A stretch of DNA of 64,000 nt, from assembly GCA_028751875.1 (NCBI GenBank), contig CM054140.1, positions 49,487,171-49,551,170 of the forward strand, in the 5' to 3' direction. Numbering within the stretch: position 1 is the first letter of the stretch; each line of letters starts with the position of its first letter. Below the pieces are notes generated by a model that was not told the origin of the DNA, did not search any database, and was given only the letters and a program-made list of their open reading frames with translations. The position numbers and the translations under genes were made by a program. The DNA is from Rapana venosa (Eukaryota; Mollusca; Gastropoda; Neogastropoda; Muricidae). This document shows, piece by piece, positions 10,785-20,679 of the stretch.

Positions 10785-12270
10785 AAAAATTAAAAATCAA
10801 AAAGGAAGAAAAAAGAAATGAAAGAAATGAAAAAGAAAAGAGAAGTAAAAGAATAGTAGAACAAAAGAAATGAAAGAATGAAGAGAAGAGAAAAGAAATG
10901 AACAAAATGGAAGAAAAAAAGAAATGAAAGAAGAAAGAAATGAAAGAATGAAAGAAAAAAGAAATGAAAGAATGGAAGAAAAAAGAAATGAGAAAGAAAA
11001 TAAAGAAATGAAAGAATAGAAGAAAAAGAGAAATGAAAGAAATGAAAGAAAAAAGAAATGAAAGAAAAAAGAAATAAAAGAATGAAAGAAAAAAGAAATG
11101 AACGAAATGAAAGAGAAAAAGAAATGAAAGAAAAAAGAAATGAAAGAATAGAAGAGAACAAAATAAAAGAAATAAGAAAACTGAATGCAGTGAAGAAAGA
11201 ACAGATGAAAGGAAAGAAGTAAGACTGGAAATAAAAAGGAACGACAGGAGGAGAAAGGAAGGAAAAAAGGGATAAATAGTTACAAAGAGTTGGGAAAAGA
11301 AAAAAACAAGAACCTGAAAGAATGAAATAATAACTAAAAGAAAAAACAAAAGAAAGAAAGAATAAATTATTAACAGAAAGAAGTAAGAAAGACAAAGAAA
11401 AAGGAACAAAAGAAATAGAAAAAAGAAAGGGTTAAATAGATACAAAAAGAAAGAAAGAAAGAGAGAAAGAAAGAAGAATAGTTGGAAAGAAAAAGAGAAA
11501 GAACATGAAAGAATGAAATAATAACTAAAGAGAAAAGAAAAGAGAGAAAGAATAAATAATTAAAAGAAAGAAGTAAGAAAGGAAAGAAAAAGGAACAAAA
11601 GAAAAAGAAAGGAAGGGATAAATAGATACAAAAAGAAAGAATGAAATAGCAACTTGAAAGAACCCCCAAAAAAGCATGACAGAATGAAATGATGACTGAA
11701 AGAAAAGAGGAGAACAGAAATGAATAAAGGAAAAGAAAAGAATAAATGAATAAAGGATGGTGGGAAAGAAAGAAGGATGCAAGGAAAATTCGAAACAAAG
11801 CAGGACGGAATGAAAGAAAGGAGGAAAAGAAAACAAAATTCAAACAAAGTAAAATAGAAAATAGACAGAAAGAAAGACTAAAATAAATAAATGAATAAAT
11901 AAATAAAAAGAAAATGACAGACAAAAGAGAAGGAAAAAAAGAAGGCAAGGGAAAAACGAAAAACAAACAGAAACTGACTAAGGAAAACAAACAGAAGGAA
12001 AAAGAAGAGGGAAAAAAGAAAGAAAGAAAAAAACGGAGAAGGAGAGAAAGAAAGAACTAAATCCTGCGTTAACGTCAAAATTATGCCATTCAAAAGAAGA
12101 AATGAAGAGGAAAATAAATAAAGAAAAAGAAAGAAAGAAAGACAGACAGACAGACAGACAGAAAGGAAGAAAAGACAAGAAGAAAGAAAGAAATGAAGAG
12201 GGAAGGAAGGAAGACAAGCAGAAAAAAAAGAATAAAGAAGAAAAGAAAGAAAGAACTAAATCCTGCCTCT
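10785..12270 (+). repeat. 1.5-kb polypurine tract
   Basis: Almost uninterrupted purine (A-rich, GAAAGAAATGAAAGAAAAAA-like units) on the plus strand. Long open frames rich in F/L/S/I on the minus strand are by-products. Two copies of a non-purine island (AACTAAATCCTGC..TAACGTC) at about 12054 and 12252 mark a duplication of about 200 bases near the end. Confidence 0.9.
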
Positions 12271-12399
12271 AACGTCGAAGTTATGCCCATTTCAAACTCA
12301 GGTGGGCTGATGCCATCAATTCCCTCTTGATCTGACTGGAAAGTAGAAATGAAAAAGGGAAAAAAAGCCTAATATAAGACGAGAAGACAAAGAAAGCGA

Positions 12400-12555
12400 C
12401 TGTGTGTGTGCATGCGTGCGTGCGTGCTTGTGTGTGTGAGAGACAGACAGACAGACAGACAGACACGGACAGACAAAGAGAGGGGGAGGAGGAAGGGATG
12501 ACGAAAGAGGGGAGGGGGGTGGGGGGGAGCGAGGGGGGGGGGGGAGGGGGGGGGG

Positions 12556-12593
<38 letters not shown>

Positions 12594-12800
12594 GGGGGGG
12601 GAGATCGAGAGAGAGGACGGACACACACAGACAGACACAGAGAGAGACAGAGACAGACAGACAGACAGAGGACGGACACAGACAGAGAAACAGAAACAGA
12701 GACAAACAGTCAGACAAACAGACAGACAGAGACATGGATACAAAGACAAACAGACAGGACGTGCACAGACAGACAGACAGACAAAAACAGAGAAAAGAGA
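12400..12800. repeat. G-rich tract with (GT)n and (ACAG)n flanks
   Basis: GT and GCGT units at 12400-12440, CAGA units at 12441-12475, nearly pure G at 12480-12605 with isolated A, then further ACAG/GACA repeats to about 12790. The G tract has many G-quadruplex-compatible runs. Proline- and cysteine-rich frames on both strands are artefacts. Confidence 0.9.
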
Positions 12801-12809
12801 TGCAGGCTA

Positions 12810-13085
12810 CATAAAAACCCTCTGCTGGCCCTGACGCAGTGAAGACAAGAGAGCCTCTTATAGACAGTGTCAGGGTCATCCAGTCCCAGAGAATCAACCC
12901 ACTGACCCAAACATTGAGGCTATTGTTCCCTGTGCCCCTTTCCTTACCCCACAGTCTGTGCTATACACTATACACTATAGCCTACCTACATAACAGCAGC
13001 AGGATGGGGGGTGGGGGGAGGTGGGTGAGCAGTTTTATGGCCCCTGTGGAGAGGGGGGGGGGGTGAAAGGAGGAAGAGGGGTGAA
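12810..13085. other. Unassigned sequence
   Basis: Looks like unique DNA (CTGCTGGCCCTGACGCAGTG, TCCAGTCCCAGAGAATCAAC) followed by a G-rich stretch. No coding potential I can support. Confidence 0.4.
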
Positions 13086-13089
13086 GGGG

Positions 13090-13445
13090 AGCACATGAAC
13101 AGTGATCTGCTGACCCGGGTTCGAATCTCGTTCAAGAGGATTCTTTTTTTTCCTCTGGAGTTTTAACATCAGTGCTGATTCCACTCTCCCCCCCCCCCCC
13201 CCCCCTACCCCCACCCCCAACAAGTCTTTTGGATGAGACTATAAACTGAGGTCACCTGTGCGAACGCACGCACGCAGAACATCTTGCGCACACGTTAAAA
13301 CCTGTCTGGAAGAGTAGGCCATTGTGTGCCGGTGTGAACGGATGCCAATATTTACTAAACTGCATGCACACGCGGACTGGATGTAAAAGAAAAGCGCATG
13401 GGTGCTTATTCCATTATTCTCGAAATAAAAGAATAAAAATGAGAA
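13090..13445 (+). mobile_element. SINE family A, near full length
   Basis: Begins inside the tRNA-like head (CTGACCCGGGTTCGAATCTC, a good B box) and carries the whole A body and tail (ATTCCATTATTCTCGAAATA, AAAGAATAAAAATGAG). A C-run of about 18 bases (13187-13204) sits inside the body, so homopolymer growth happened after insertion. Confidence 0.85.
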
Positions 13446-13549
13446 TAATTCACTTTTTTTTAAACCTCTTCATCTTTCCCTATTTAATTATCTGTACCAG
13501 AATAAACACCTAAAGAGCGCAACTCCATAGTCTTCAGAGGCTGAAGGAT

Positions 13550-13845
13550 GTCTAAAAGTAAAGGTAAAGGTGTCCCATAACCTATAAGGTCGTAGGAGAG
13601 CGAGGCGTCAGAGACTTCACTTCTCTGGGGCCAGCATATTGAGGGCGGCGCCCATCTCCTCTTCCTCGCTGCTTTACTTTCCCTGACCCTAAAGAGGGCA
13701 GGTACCCATTTACAGCTGGGTGAACTGGGGGACTGTACTGAAGCCAAGGCGCGCAAACGGTCACCCATCCAAGTTGGTAAACCACGCTCGATGCTGCTTA
13801 ACCTTGGCGCTCCGACCACTGAGCTTTTCCGTCTGTCTACCATGG
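13550..13845 (-). mobile_element. SINE family D (tRNA-like head plus 5S rRNA-like segment)
   Basis: Read on the minus strand: an A-box-like AGCTCAGTGGTCGGAGCG, then AAGGTTAAGCAGCATCGAGC, CGTGGTTTACC and ACTTGGATGGGTGACCG, which follow the order of the internal promoter half of metazoan 5S rRNA (GCTAAGCAG, TGGTTAGTACTTGGATGGG, AGACCG). The body continues with CTTCAGTACAGTCCCCCAG, AATGGGTACCTGCCCTCTTT, GATGGGCGCCGCCCTCAATA and GACCTTATAGGTTATGGGAC. Three more copies are in the window. The 5S reading comes from memory of the 5S consensus. Confidence 0.7.
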
Positions 13846-14057
13846 TAATGATTATGCTATGTTTGTCAGACGACGAACAGGAGAGAGAATGACGTTTAGC
13901 GGAAGAAGATGGCTGACAAAGCAGAGAAGCGTGCGCGCACATAATCGTTAAGCATATTCATGCTTTTAAAAAAATTATTTATTTATTCATTCATTTACTT
14001 ATTTACTATATCCATTTTTCTTATTAATATACTTTTTTTTTTACTATTTTATTTGAG

Positions 14058-14370
14058 GATGGGATAGCTCATTTTTTTTAGAGTGCCTCTCCCGCCTTTG
14101 CTTTTCCAAAGCTAAGGGCGTTGAGCGTGCTTACCTCTGGGATGGGTGACCGTTTGTGCACCTTAGCTTCAATAGTCATTTATATTTATAGTCAGTACCC
14201 TAGTTCATCCAGCTTGTAAATGGGCACCTACTTTTTTTTAAGAGACAGGGAAGGTAAAAGCAGCGAGGGAGAGGAGATGGGCGCCGCCCTCAATATGCTG
14301 GCCCCTGGAGAAGCTGAGGTCTCTGATGCCTTGCTCCCCAACGACCGTATAGGTTATGAAAACACGTATC
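14058..14370 (+). mobile_element. SINE family D, plus-strand copy
   Basis: GGATGGGATAGCTC, a diverged head, then AAAGCTAAGGGCGTTGAGCG and GGGATGGGTGACCGTTTG (5S-like), CAGTACCCTAGTTCATCCAG, GGAGATGGGCGCCGCCCTCA and CGACCGTATAGGTTATGAAA. It lies head-to-head with the copy at 13550-13845, forming an inverted pair with a spacer of about 210 bases. Confidence 0.7.
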
Positions 14371-14564
14371 ATTTATTTACTGTTCATTTTTAGGGAAGGG
14401 GTCGGTGGTATATCAAGAGGCTAGGGACAAAAATGTGAAGAAACACTGTGTAGCAGTTCAGAAACACGTGCATGTACATTTTGTTGCAGTGTAAGATCTG
14501 CTTTGAACAAAGATCCAAAGTTATCACTGCTTGGTATGAATTTTCCGCGACCCTCTTACCTGTC

Positions 14565-14600
14565 CCTCCCCCCACTCACCCCCCCCCTCCCCCATCCGCC

Positions 14601-14631
<31 letters not shown>

Positions 14632-15010
14632 CGCGCGCGCGCGCGCGCACACACACACATTATGCAAATTACATCTGCTTAAAAATTCCAGACGCCCGTC
14701 CCCTAATTTAATGATCCTTCAAGGAGTTGAGGGAGAATGTGTGTGTGTGCGTGCGAGCGTGCGTGCGTGCGTGCGCGCGCGCGCGCGCGCGCAAGCTAAA
14801 CTTTAAGCATAACACTACTTTCTTTACGCCATAGCCCTCCATGATGTCAGCTTTTCTAGAACCCCGCCCCACCCCCACCCCCCACCCCCCACCCCCGCCC
14901 CGAAATCTCCCTCCATCCCCCCACCCCCTCCCTTTCCTCACCCCCCCCCCCCTCCTCACCTCACCCCCCCCCCCCCCCCCCCCCTCGAACCTTGACTTCC
15001 ACCACTTTGT
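14565..15010. repeat. C-rich tracts flanking opposed CA/CG and GT/GC repeats
   Basis: C-rich (14565-14616), then (CA)n(CG)n(CA)n to 14659. After an 80-base gap follows (GT)n with GCGT units and (GC)n at 14738-14793, then C-rich tracts at 14862-14985. The two alternating purine-pyrimidine blocks are partly inverted relative to each other and are good Z-DNA candidates. Confidence 0.85.
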
Positions 15011-15169
15011 TCCCAGCATGGGAAAAGCGAAGATGATAGTTGCAGTGAAGCAGGAGTGTATGTCTCTCAGAGCAGTGTGAACGCTGACATGCATTCATAA
15101 AGAGAAACTGAAACCATGCTGCCGCCAGGCCTCCCCACCGTCTCCCTCAGGTGACCCTGGTGACTTGGC

Positions 15170-15194
15170 TGACTGACTGACTGACTGACTGACG
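15170..15194. repeat. (CTGA)n microsatellite
   Basis: About six GACT units, followed by C-runs at 15209-15225 and 15314-15330. Confidence 0.9.
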
Positions 15195-15429
15195 TCTCCT
15201 TTCTGGGTCCCCCCCCCCCCCCCCCTATCTTCCCAGCTGTCAGCTTTACAGCAGTTTTCATTATCGCTGCTGCATCACCTATCTACGCTGCATGCATAAC
15301 ATTACATTAATACCCCCCCCCCCCCCCCCCTTCCCTTTAATGGTCTGAAGCCCTCTGACCTATAAAAAAAAAAGCAACAACAAAACAAACAACAACAACA
15401 AAAAACCCAACAACCAACACACACAAAAA

Positions 15430-15447
15430 CAACGAAAAAGAAAAACC

Positions 15448-15482
<35 letters not shown>
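15430..15482. repeat. (CA)n microsatellite in an A/C-rich stretch
   Basis: About 18 CA units. The flanking A/C-rich and then T/G-rich sequence (15360-15660) gives low-complexity open frames only. Confidence 0.9.
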
Positions 15483-15483
<1 letters not shown>

Positions 15484-16075
15484 TCAAACCCACACGCAGC
15501 TCTATCAAAAGTGTATGTGGGCTGAAAGTGTGTGTTTCGTTTTTGTTCTTGTCGTGTGTTTTTTTCCTTTGGGGTTTTTTGTTTGTTTGTTTTTTTTTTG
15601 GGGGGGTCTTTGTTGTTGTTATTATTGCTTGTCTTTTTTTTAAAATTTCAGTGCACATGCAGACTGTCATAGGCTGCCACCAAAGTACAGAATGCTAGTA
15701 TGTACTGGCACGTCCTTAGTCAAACCTGACATAGGACAGACTGGTGCTTTGCTGTAGGGAACTGCTGATGGCTTGCTTTTCTTACCTCTCCAATCCTTTC
15801 CAATCCAGTGCTGCTGTTTACAGCCCCGCCGACCACAGAGGCCATATCAGGGCTTGTCACCTCGTCAAATTTTAAATATCAGATTAAAACTGTGCAGCTA
15901 CATACAGATTAAAACAGGGTATAAAACCAACTCTACTGTCATTCCTTGTAGCAACGCCCCGGCCAACCATAAGGGTCAACCCAGGACGGGGCACAGCGTT
16001 GTAGGAAAACCACATCAACCACACCTAAAATGAGATTAAACCAAAACCAGATCCTTAAAACAGCCTTTTTTTCAC

Positions 16076-16330
16076 TCATATCAAACGGAAAAAGCCCGAT
16101 TCTCTCAGGAAGTTAAAAATGGTGTCTGGTGGAACATCACGAAAAATGATTTTCAGGGAGTCTGCAGTAGAATGCTTGTGCCTAATGTCCGTCCGTCTCG
16201 ACACTCCAGAAGCAGATGCTTGATGGCTACAGGCACATCACGTCAGACACCATGGGGTTCCCTCTCCTTTAAGCAAAGGAACGTGGGTGGTAATTATGAG
16301 ATTGACCTGTGTGTGGCCTGGTGAGCACAG
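16076..16330 (-). pseudogene. C-terminal remnant of a non-LTR retrotransposon polymerase
   Basis: On the minus strand, fragments in two or three frames read GHTQVNLIITTHVPLLKGE, then TPWC, VAIKHLLLEC and SLKIIFRDVPPDTIFNFLRE, then SGFFRLI and a stop at 16076. This order (IGHTxxxH..LLKGE..PxC..xxxxKHxLxEC..SLKxIFxDxxP) is familiar from the end of Jockey/CR1-like ORF2 proteins. It is 5'-truncated and frameshifted. The 3' flank down to about 15800 may be its 3' UTR. The exact clade is not certain. Confidence 0.65.
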
Positions 16331-16371
16331 TATAAGTATATATATATATAATTTAGAAAGTACAATAGTGT

Positions 16372-16506
16372 AAAAAGTAACGGTGTTCCCATAACCTATG
16401 TGGTCGTTGAGGAGTGAGGTATCAGAGACAAGCATATCGAGGGCGGCGCCCATCTCCTCTACCTCACTACTGCTTTACCTTCCCTGTCCCTAAAGAGGGC
16501 AGGTAA
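16372..16506 (-). mobile_element. SINE family D, 3' part
   Basis: GTGTTCCCATAACCTATGTG, GAGGGCGGCGCCCATCTCCT and CTGTCCCTAAAGAGGGCAGG match the 3' half of the other D copies. It lies directly against the LINE remnant. Confidence 0.75.
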
Positions 16507-16509
16507 GTT

Positions 16510-17040
16510 ACAACTTCTTTATCATTTTTTTTTAAATCCCCAATTTATCAATTTTTCTTTAAATTCCCTCTAAACTAAAATCTTTCAAAGACAGCATTAG
16601 TAAACGTTTGACCTGACCGAGTAGCCTTCATGACTCCAGTTTCAGCTTCTAGATAGGCACTCTTAAGAGGTCTCTGTGGGCTTTTCAATCCTTGCCCTCT
16701 GTGGTACCTTAACGCCGAAGTCGGATGCTCTGAATTCTTGATATCATTAATTCTTGATATCATGGTTATCTGGGCTGTGAAGATTGTTATGTTCCTTACA
16801 TTATCGGTATGTGTTCTGTGCTCAATCCACGCCCCAATGTCCTCTAGTGAATGCGCTTTACAACAATCTCTCTCTCTCTCTCTCTCTGACTTTATTGTTT
16901 TAAAATCCCACAGAACAACCAGTAAGGTTGTGTATTCATCCACTGATCAATCAGTTGATTTATTCGGTTGTTCGTGAACTTCTACTCATTGTTGAAATAA
17001 CAAAGTATAGGCACTGGTGTGGGTGATCTTCTCTCAATAG
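16510..17040. other. Unassigned sequence
   Basis: No element recognised. A short CT microsatellite sits at 16866-16887, and the 15-base unit ATTCTTGATATCATK is tandemly doubled at 16734-16763. Confidence 0.4.
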
Positions 17041-17580
17041 AAACTAGAGCTACCGATAGCTACGGCCTCCTCTGTCTACAGCAGGCACATTCAGTGTGTC
17101 CTCACAATAGAAGAAAGAAACCGACAGCTCCAGTAAATTAAGTATGGGAAAAAATGAAATCAGTCATAAAGCATTACCAACAAACTGCAAAAAAACAGGG
17201 TCTGCCTTTGTTCGTTACACCACTAATCAAAAAAAATGTTTGTCTAGCTAATAATAATAATAATAACAAAAACAGCAATAATAATAATTAATAACAATAA
17301 TAATTTTGTCTAGCTGTCAATGCTCACCTTCTTACTGCGGTGAAGATAAAGTTCAAACATTCTGATGACATAGGAAGAAAAGGATTAAAAAAAAAATTTT
17401 TTTAAAGAACCCCGACATGAACAATTCCTAGTTATACCTGATTTTTCTATTGTATGTTCGGTGCGACGATTTTTGATAGGAAAGGGGGTAGTTGTAGTAT
17501 GGGAAGCAACTCATTGTTTGGGTGGGGGTCAGCTTTGAAGAGTTTGTTCCCATTACTTGCTCAGTTCTTACTCTGCTTGC
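17040..17580. repeat. Local repeat R2, copy 1
   Basis: Colinear with 18.2, 19.3 and 20.7 kb: CTGTCTACAGCAGGCACATT, TTTGTCTAGCTGTCAATGC, TCTTACTGCGGTGAAGATAA, AGTTCAAACATTCTGATG, GTAGTATGGGAAGCAACTC and GAAGAGTTTGTTCCCATTAC. An ATA microsatellite interrupts the TCTAGCT block. Confidence 0.65.
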
Positions 17581-17620
17581 TTTGTTCTTATCATTGAACC
17601 TCTTCTGATAATGGAGGAAA

Positions 17621-17652
<32 letters not shown>
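17621..17652. repeat. Poly-G run of about 32
   Basis: Uninterrupted G on the plus strand after GGAGGAAA. Short CT repeats follow at 17720, 17805 and 17892. Confidence 0.95.
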
Positions 17653-17949
17653 GGTTGCAGTGAAGCCCAGTGATCAATGTTTCTCTTTCAACAGGGACTA
17701 GTCATTTTGCCACCCCCAATCTCTCTCTCTCTCTCTGAAGTGTGTGAAATTGTAATGAGTCCAGTAGCCTTCTACAATAAAATTATTCGAAGTTCAGAGT
17801 TCACCTCTCTCTCTCTCTCTCTGGCTGAATGTTAAAAAAAATCTACTGTTACACTTATTCTATAACCCTCTATAAATAAAATGTGTTCATTGCTCTCTCT
17901 CTCTCTCTCTCTCTCTGTTATTTTCATTATATATAAGGGTAAGGGTAAG

Positions 17950-18045
17950 GGCAAGGACTGGATGTAAAAATTAATAATAATAATAAAACTAATTTAAAAA
18001 GCACACGAGTGCTTATTCATTATCCTCGAAATAAAAGAATTTGAT
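17950..18045 (+). mobile_element. SINE family A tail fragment
   Basis: AAGGACTGGATGTAAAAATT, an inserted ATA run, then AAAAGCACACGAGTGCTTAT and TCCTCGAAATAAAAGAATTT. Only the 3' end is present. Confidence 0.75.
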
Positions 18046-18189
18046 AGATCGATCGTATTGGAGCTTCTCATTTTACAGTTCCTGTTACACGTTCTTGTCT
18101 ACACATAGGTGACTTAGAATATCTCCACAATGGAACAAGTGACTTACTGCACCCATGACAACACTGCCAGTAAGAATGGGGGGGGGGGG

Positions 18190-18500
18190 GGGGGCTGGAA
18201 TTAAATTAATCACAAAGCCTGACCAGAAACTGGAAGGAAAAAGGCTCAGGCTTTGTTGGCTACACCCGCCATTTGTCTAGCTGTCAGCGATAATCGTCTT
18301 GCTGCAGTCAAGAAACAGTTCAAACATTGTGATATTTCTGGGAGGAAAAAATTAGCGTGAACAACGGCTAGTTAATGCGCTGTGCTTGTCTCTGTGTGTG
18401 CGCTTTGTGACACCAGAGTTGTACCATGGGAGGCAACTTGGTCTTTTGGAAGACTGTAAAGAGTTTGTTTCCGTTGTCACAAAAAATAAAGCTTCCCCCC
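18190..18500. repeat. Local repeat R2, copy 2
   Basis: AAAGCCTGACCAGAAACTGG, TTTGTCTAGCTGTCAGCGAT, CTTGCTGCAGTCAAGAAACA, GTTCAAACATTGTGATATTT, GTACCATGGGAGGCAACTTG and AAAGAGTTTGTTTCCGTTG match copy 1 in order. A poly-G run precedes it (18179-18194). Confidence 0.65.
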
Positions 18501-18519
18501 ACCCCTTGAAAGAACTACA

Positions 18520-18965
18520 ACACTGGTTTCCACAAAATCAGAGAGGACAAAGTTGAATACTATACCTTCATTTTTAGCCTGTGCATGTACTCCTGTCAAT
18601 GTATAGCTTGGCCTGTCTGTGTTTGTGTGTGTGTGTTCACAACGTGAATTACAGGATCTTTAACATTATATTTGTTCTTGGAATTAAGGCACTGGCAAAT
18701 CTGCACTTTCAGTTGACCATGGCAATAAAGCAACAACAAAAAACCCCCAAAAAACAACCACAACAAAACACAAAAAGGCCGCCCCTTAATTCACCAGACA
18801 CTGGTACTGAGATTCAAACCCATGACCTCATGAACCTCAGGATGGAAAACAAACCCTCTCATTCAATCAGCTTTGGCCTAGGCCTACAACATACTGGACT
18901 ATACGGAAGAAAAAAAGTCAACTGACACACGTTATTTCCCCATCTTCCTAACACACACGCACATA
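18520..18965. other. Unassigned sequence
   Basis: Contains TTCAAACCCATGACCTCATG (18812-18831), which looks like the B-box half of a tRNA-derived element, but no body or tail could be matched to families A-D. Confidence 0.35.
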
Positions 18966-18967
18966 AG

Positions 18968-18968
<1 letters not shown>

Positions 18969-19026
<58 letters not shown>
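18969..19026. repeat. (GA)n microsatellite
   Basis: About 29 GA units, directly followed by a reversed SINE-A tail. Confidence 0.95.
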
Positions 19027-19029
<3 letters not shown>

Positions 19030-19100
19030 AATTCTTTTATTTCAAGGATAATGAATAAGGGCCGACATGCTTCTTTTCTTTTTCACATCCAGTTCCTACC
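19027..19100 (-). mobile_element. SINE family A tail fragment
   Basis: TCAAATTCTTTTATTTCAAG, GATAATGAATAAGGG and TTCACATCCAGTTCC are the reversed A tail. The rest is missing. Confidence 0.7.
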
Positions 19101-19229
19101 CTTACCAGGGATTGCAATCATGAACAATACTTAAACATTCATTCCTTTCACCCCCTTTTGGGGTATGGAGGAAGGGTGAACATCAGTTTATAGAAGGAGA
19201 GACAGAGACAGAGAGCAAGAGAGAGAGAA

Positions 19230-19284
19230 GGAGAAGGGGGGGGGGGGGGAGGGGAGGGGAGGGGGGGGGGGGGGGGGGGGGGAG
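19230..19284. repeat. Poly-G tract
   Basis: G-rich run with single A interruptions after a GA-rich leader (19195-19235). Confidence 0.95.
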
Positions 19285-19289
19285 AGAAC

Positions 19290-19650
19290 AAAGCAGTAGT
19301 TTATCAAGTCTCTTGTTCTGTTGTTGTCTCGAGTCTCAGAAACCAGACCTACCCAGTTCACAGCTCCCATCAACGTCCTCTGTCCACAACAGGCACACTC
19401 AGGATGCCCTCACAACCAAACCAAGGAACTTGCTGCCCCGTTGCATAATACAACTTTTAAAAAAAAATCTGTTTAAGTTTGAATCAATCATAGGGTATTA
19501 ACAAAAAGAACTGAGAAGAATAAGGTGTCCCTTTGTTGGCAAAAGCTTGGCCCGTGTAGCTGTCAGTGTCGACCCAACCCTCACAGTGCGATCAATATAA
19601 AAGTTCAAATGTTGTGCTTTCCTAGGAGAAGAGAAGGGGGCCAACCCAAA
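19290..19650. repeat. Local repeat R2, copy 3 (diverged)
   Basis: TCCTCTGTCCACAACAGGCA and CACTCAGGATGCCCTCACAA match the start of copy 1. TGTCCCTTTGTTGGCAAAAG, GTAGCTGTCAGTGTCGACCC and AAAAGTTCAAATGTTGTGCT match the middle. The 3' end has decayed. Confidence 0.55.
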
Positions 19651-19767
19651 GGGGCGGTTTATGTTTTGGGCCCATGGGGGACCTACCGCAAGGAAAACTG
19701 TGACTTTGTTTAGGACGGGAGGCCAAACTTCCTCCCTCCATAAAAACGGACAGCACCTAACCCCAAC

Positions 19768-19805
19768 CCCCCCCCAACACCCCCCCCCCCCCCCCCCCCC
19801 CCCCC
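19768..19805. repeat. Poly-C tract
   Basis: Long C run with two short interruptions. Confidence 0.95.
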
Positions 19806-19924
19806 GCCAAATCTTCCTCCACTCTGGTAAAATATGTGAATTGGGGGTATCTACCTACGCCTTGCATGTAGTAAGCTCCTACCTCTCATGAAACATTGCA
19901 AACTGGCTTGTACAACATCAGGGC

Positions 19925-20190
19925 ATAATAATAATAATAATAATAACAACAATGTAGAAATTTATATAGCGCTGAATCTTGTAAAGCAACAAATCAAAGC
20001 GCTCAGATGACATTTTATTTATTTTTTTTTAAAACATGCGTGTGTATGCGGTTTATTAAATTTTGTCATGTTACCACCAGCACACAATGGCCTACTCTTT
20101 CGAACAGCAGAGCAGGATTTAACGTGTGCGCAAGATGTTCTGCATGCGTTCGCACACGGGGCCTCGGTTTATAGTCTCATCCGAAGGAAG
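19925..20190 (-). mobile_element. Composite SINE: family A body with family C tail
   Basis: On the minus strand, the A body (GGATGAGACTATAAACCGAG, CGAACGCATGCAGAACATC, AGTAGGCCATTGTGTGCTGG) continues through an A-rich link into TGTCATCTGAGCGCTTTGAT, TTGTTGCTTTACAAGATTCA, GCGCTATATAAATTTC and an ATT repeat, which is the tail of SINE C. The same junction occurs at 61.6 kb. Confidence 0.75.
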
Positions 20191-20385
20191 TGTGTAAATC
20201 TTGTTCTTATTTTAGTCTTATGTCAATGACTGCCAGACATTCTTGCGACCTCTTTCCCTGCATCTCCTAACATTTGTTTTAAAAGAAACAAGTTTTTCAC
20301 AATTTTTCTGGCTCTCTCTCTTCTCCCTCTGCAAATTACACTTCCAAAAAAAGGATAGGGGATTCAATTTGCTTTTATTGTCAGC

Positions 20386-20414
20386 CCCCCCCCCCCCCCC
20401 CCCCCCTCCCCCTC
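20386..20414. repeat. Poly-C tract
   Basis: About 25 C with a T interruption. The flanks 20200-20680 hold nothing I recognise. Confidence 0.9.
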
Positions 20415-20679
20415 TTAAACTAGAAAGCTAACCAGATTAAAACATTAGTCTCAAGTTGATCTCTCATTCTCTTCTTTGTTCTTTAGTTTTGCTTTCATTT
20501 TTAAGAACATTTGATTGTTTCAAGAAGCAAAATTAAAACCAAAGAAATAAAATATTGGTCTCTGTATCAAACATATCTAGCCTCTTGTTAACAGAAAATT
20601 ATTTCACACATTTACTTCTACTTCTTTAGTTCTTCACCTCACCTTCACAGTCATATACCATAAACTTGTGGACCTTGGG

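Noticed and set aside
10774..12290. Several minus-strand frames of 100-220 codons rich in Phe/Ser/Leu
   Set aside because: They lie wholly in the polypurine tract. The composition follows from TTTCTTTC repeats; no domain and no splice signals are present.
12281..12910. Proline-rich or glycine-rich ORFs up to 193 codons
   Set aside because: They arise from the G tract and CAGA repeats, in overlapping frames on both strands.
15773..16033. 86-codon plus-strand ORF
   Set aside because: It lies in the probable 3' UTR of the LINE remnant on the opposite strand. No recognisable domain.
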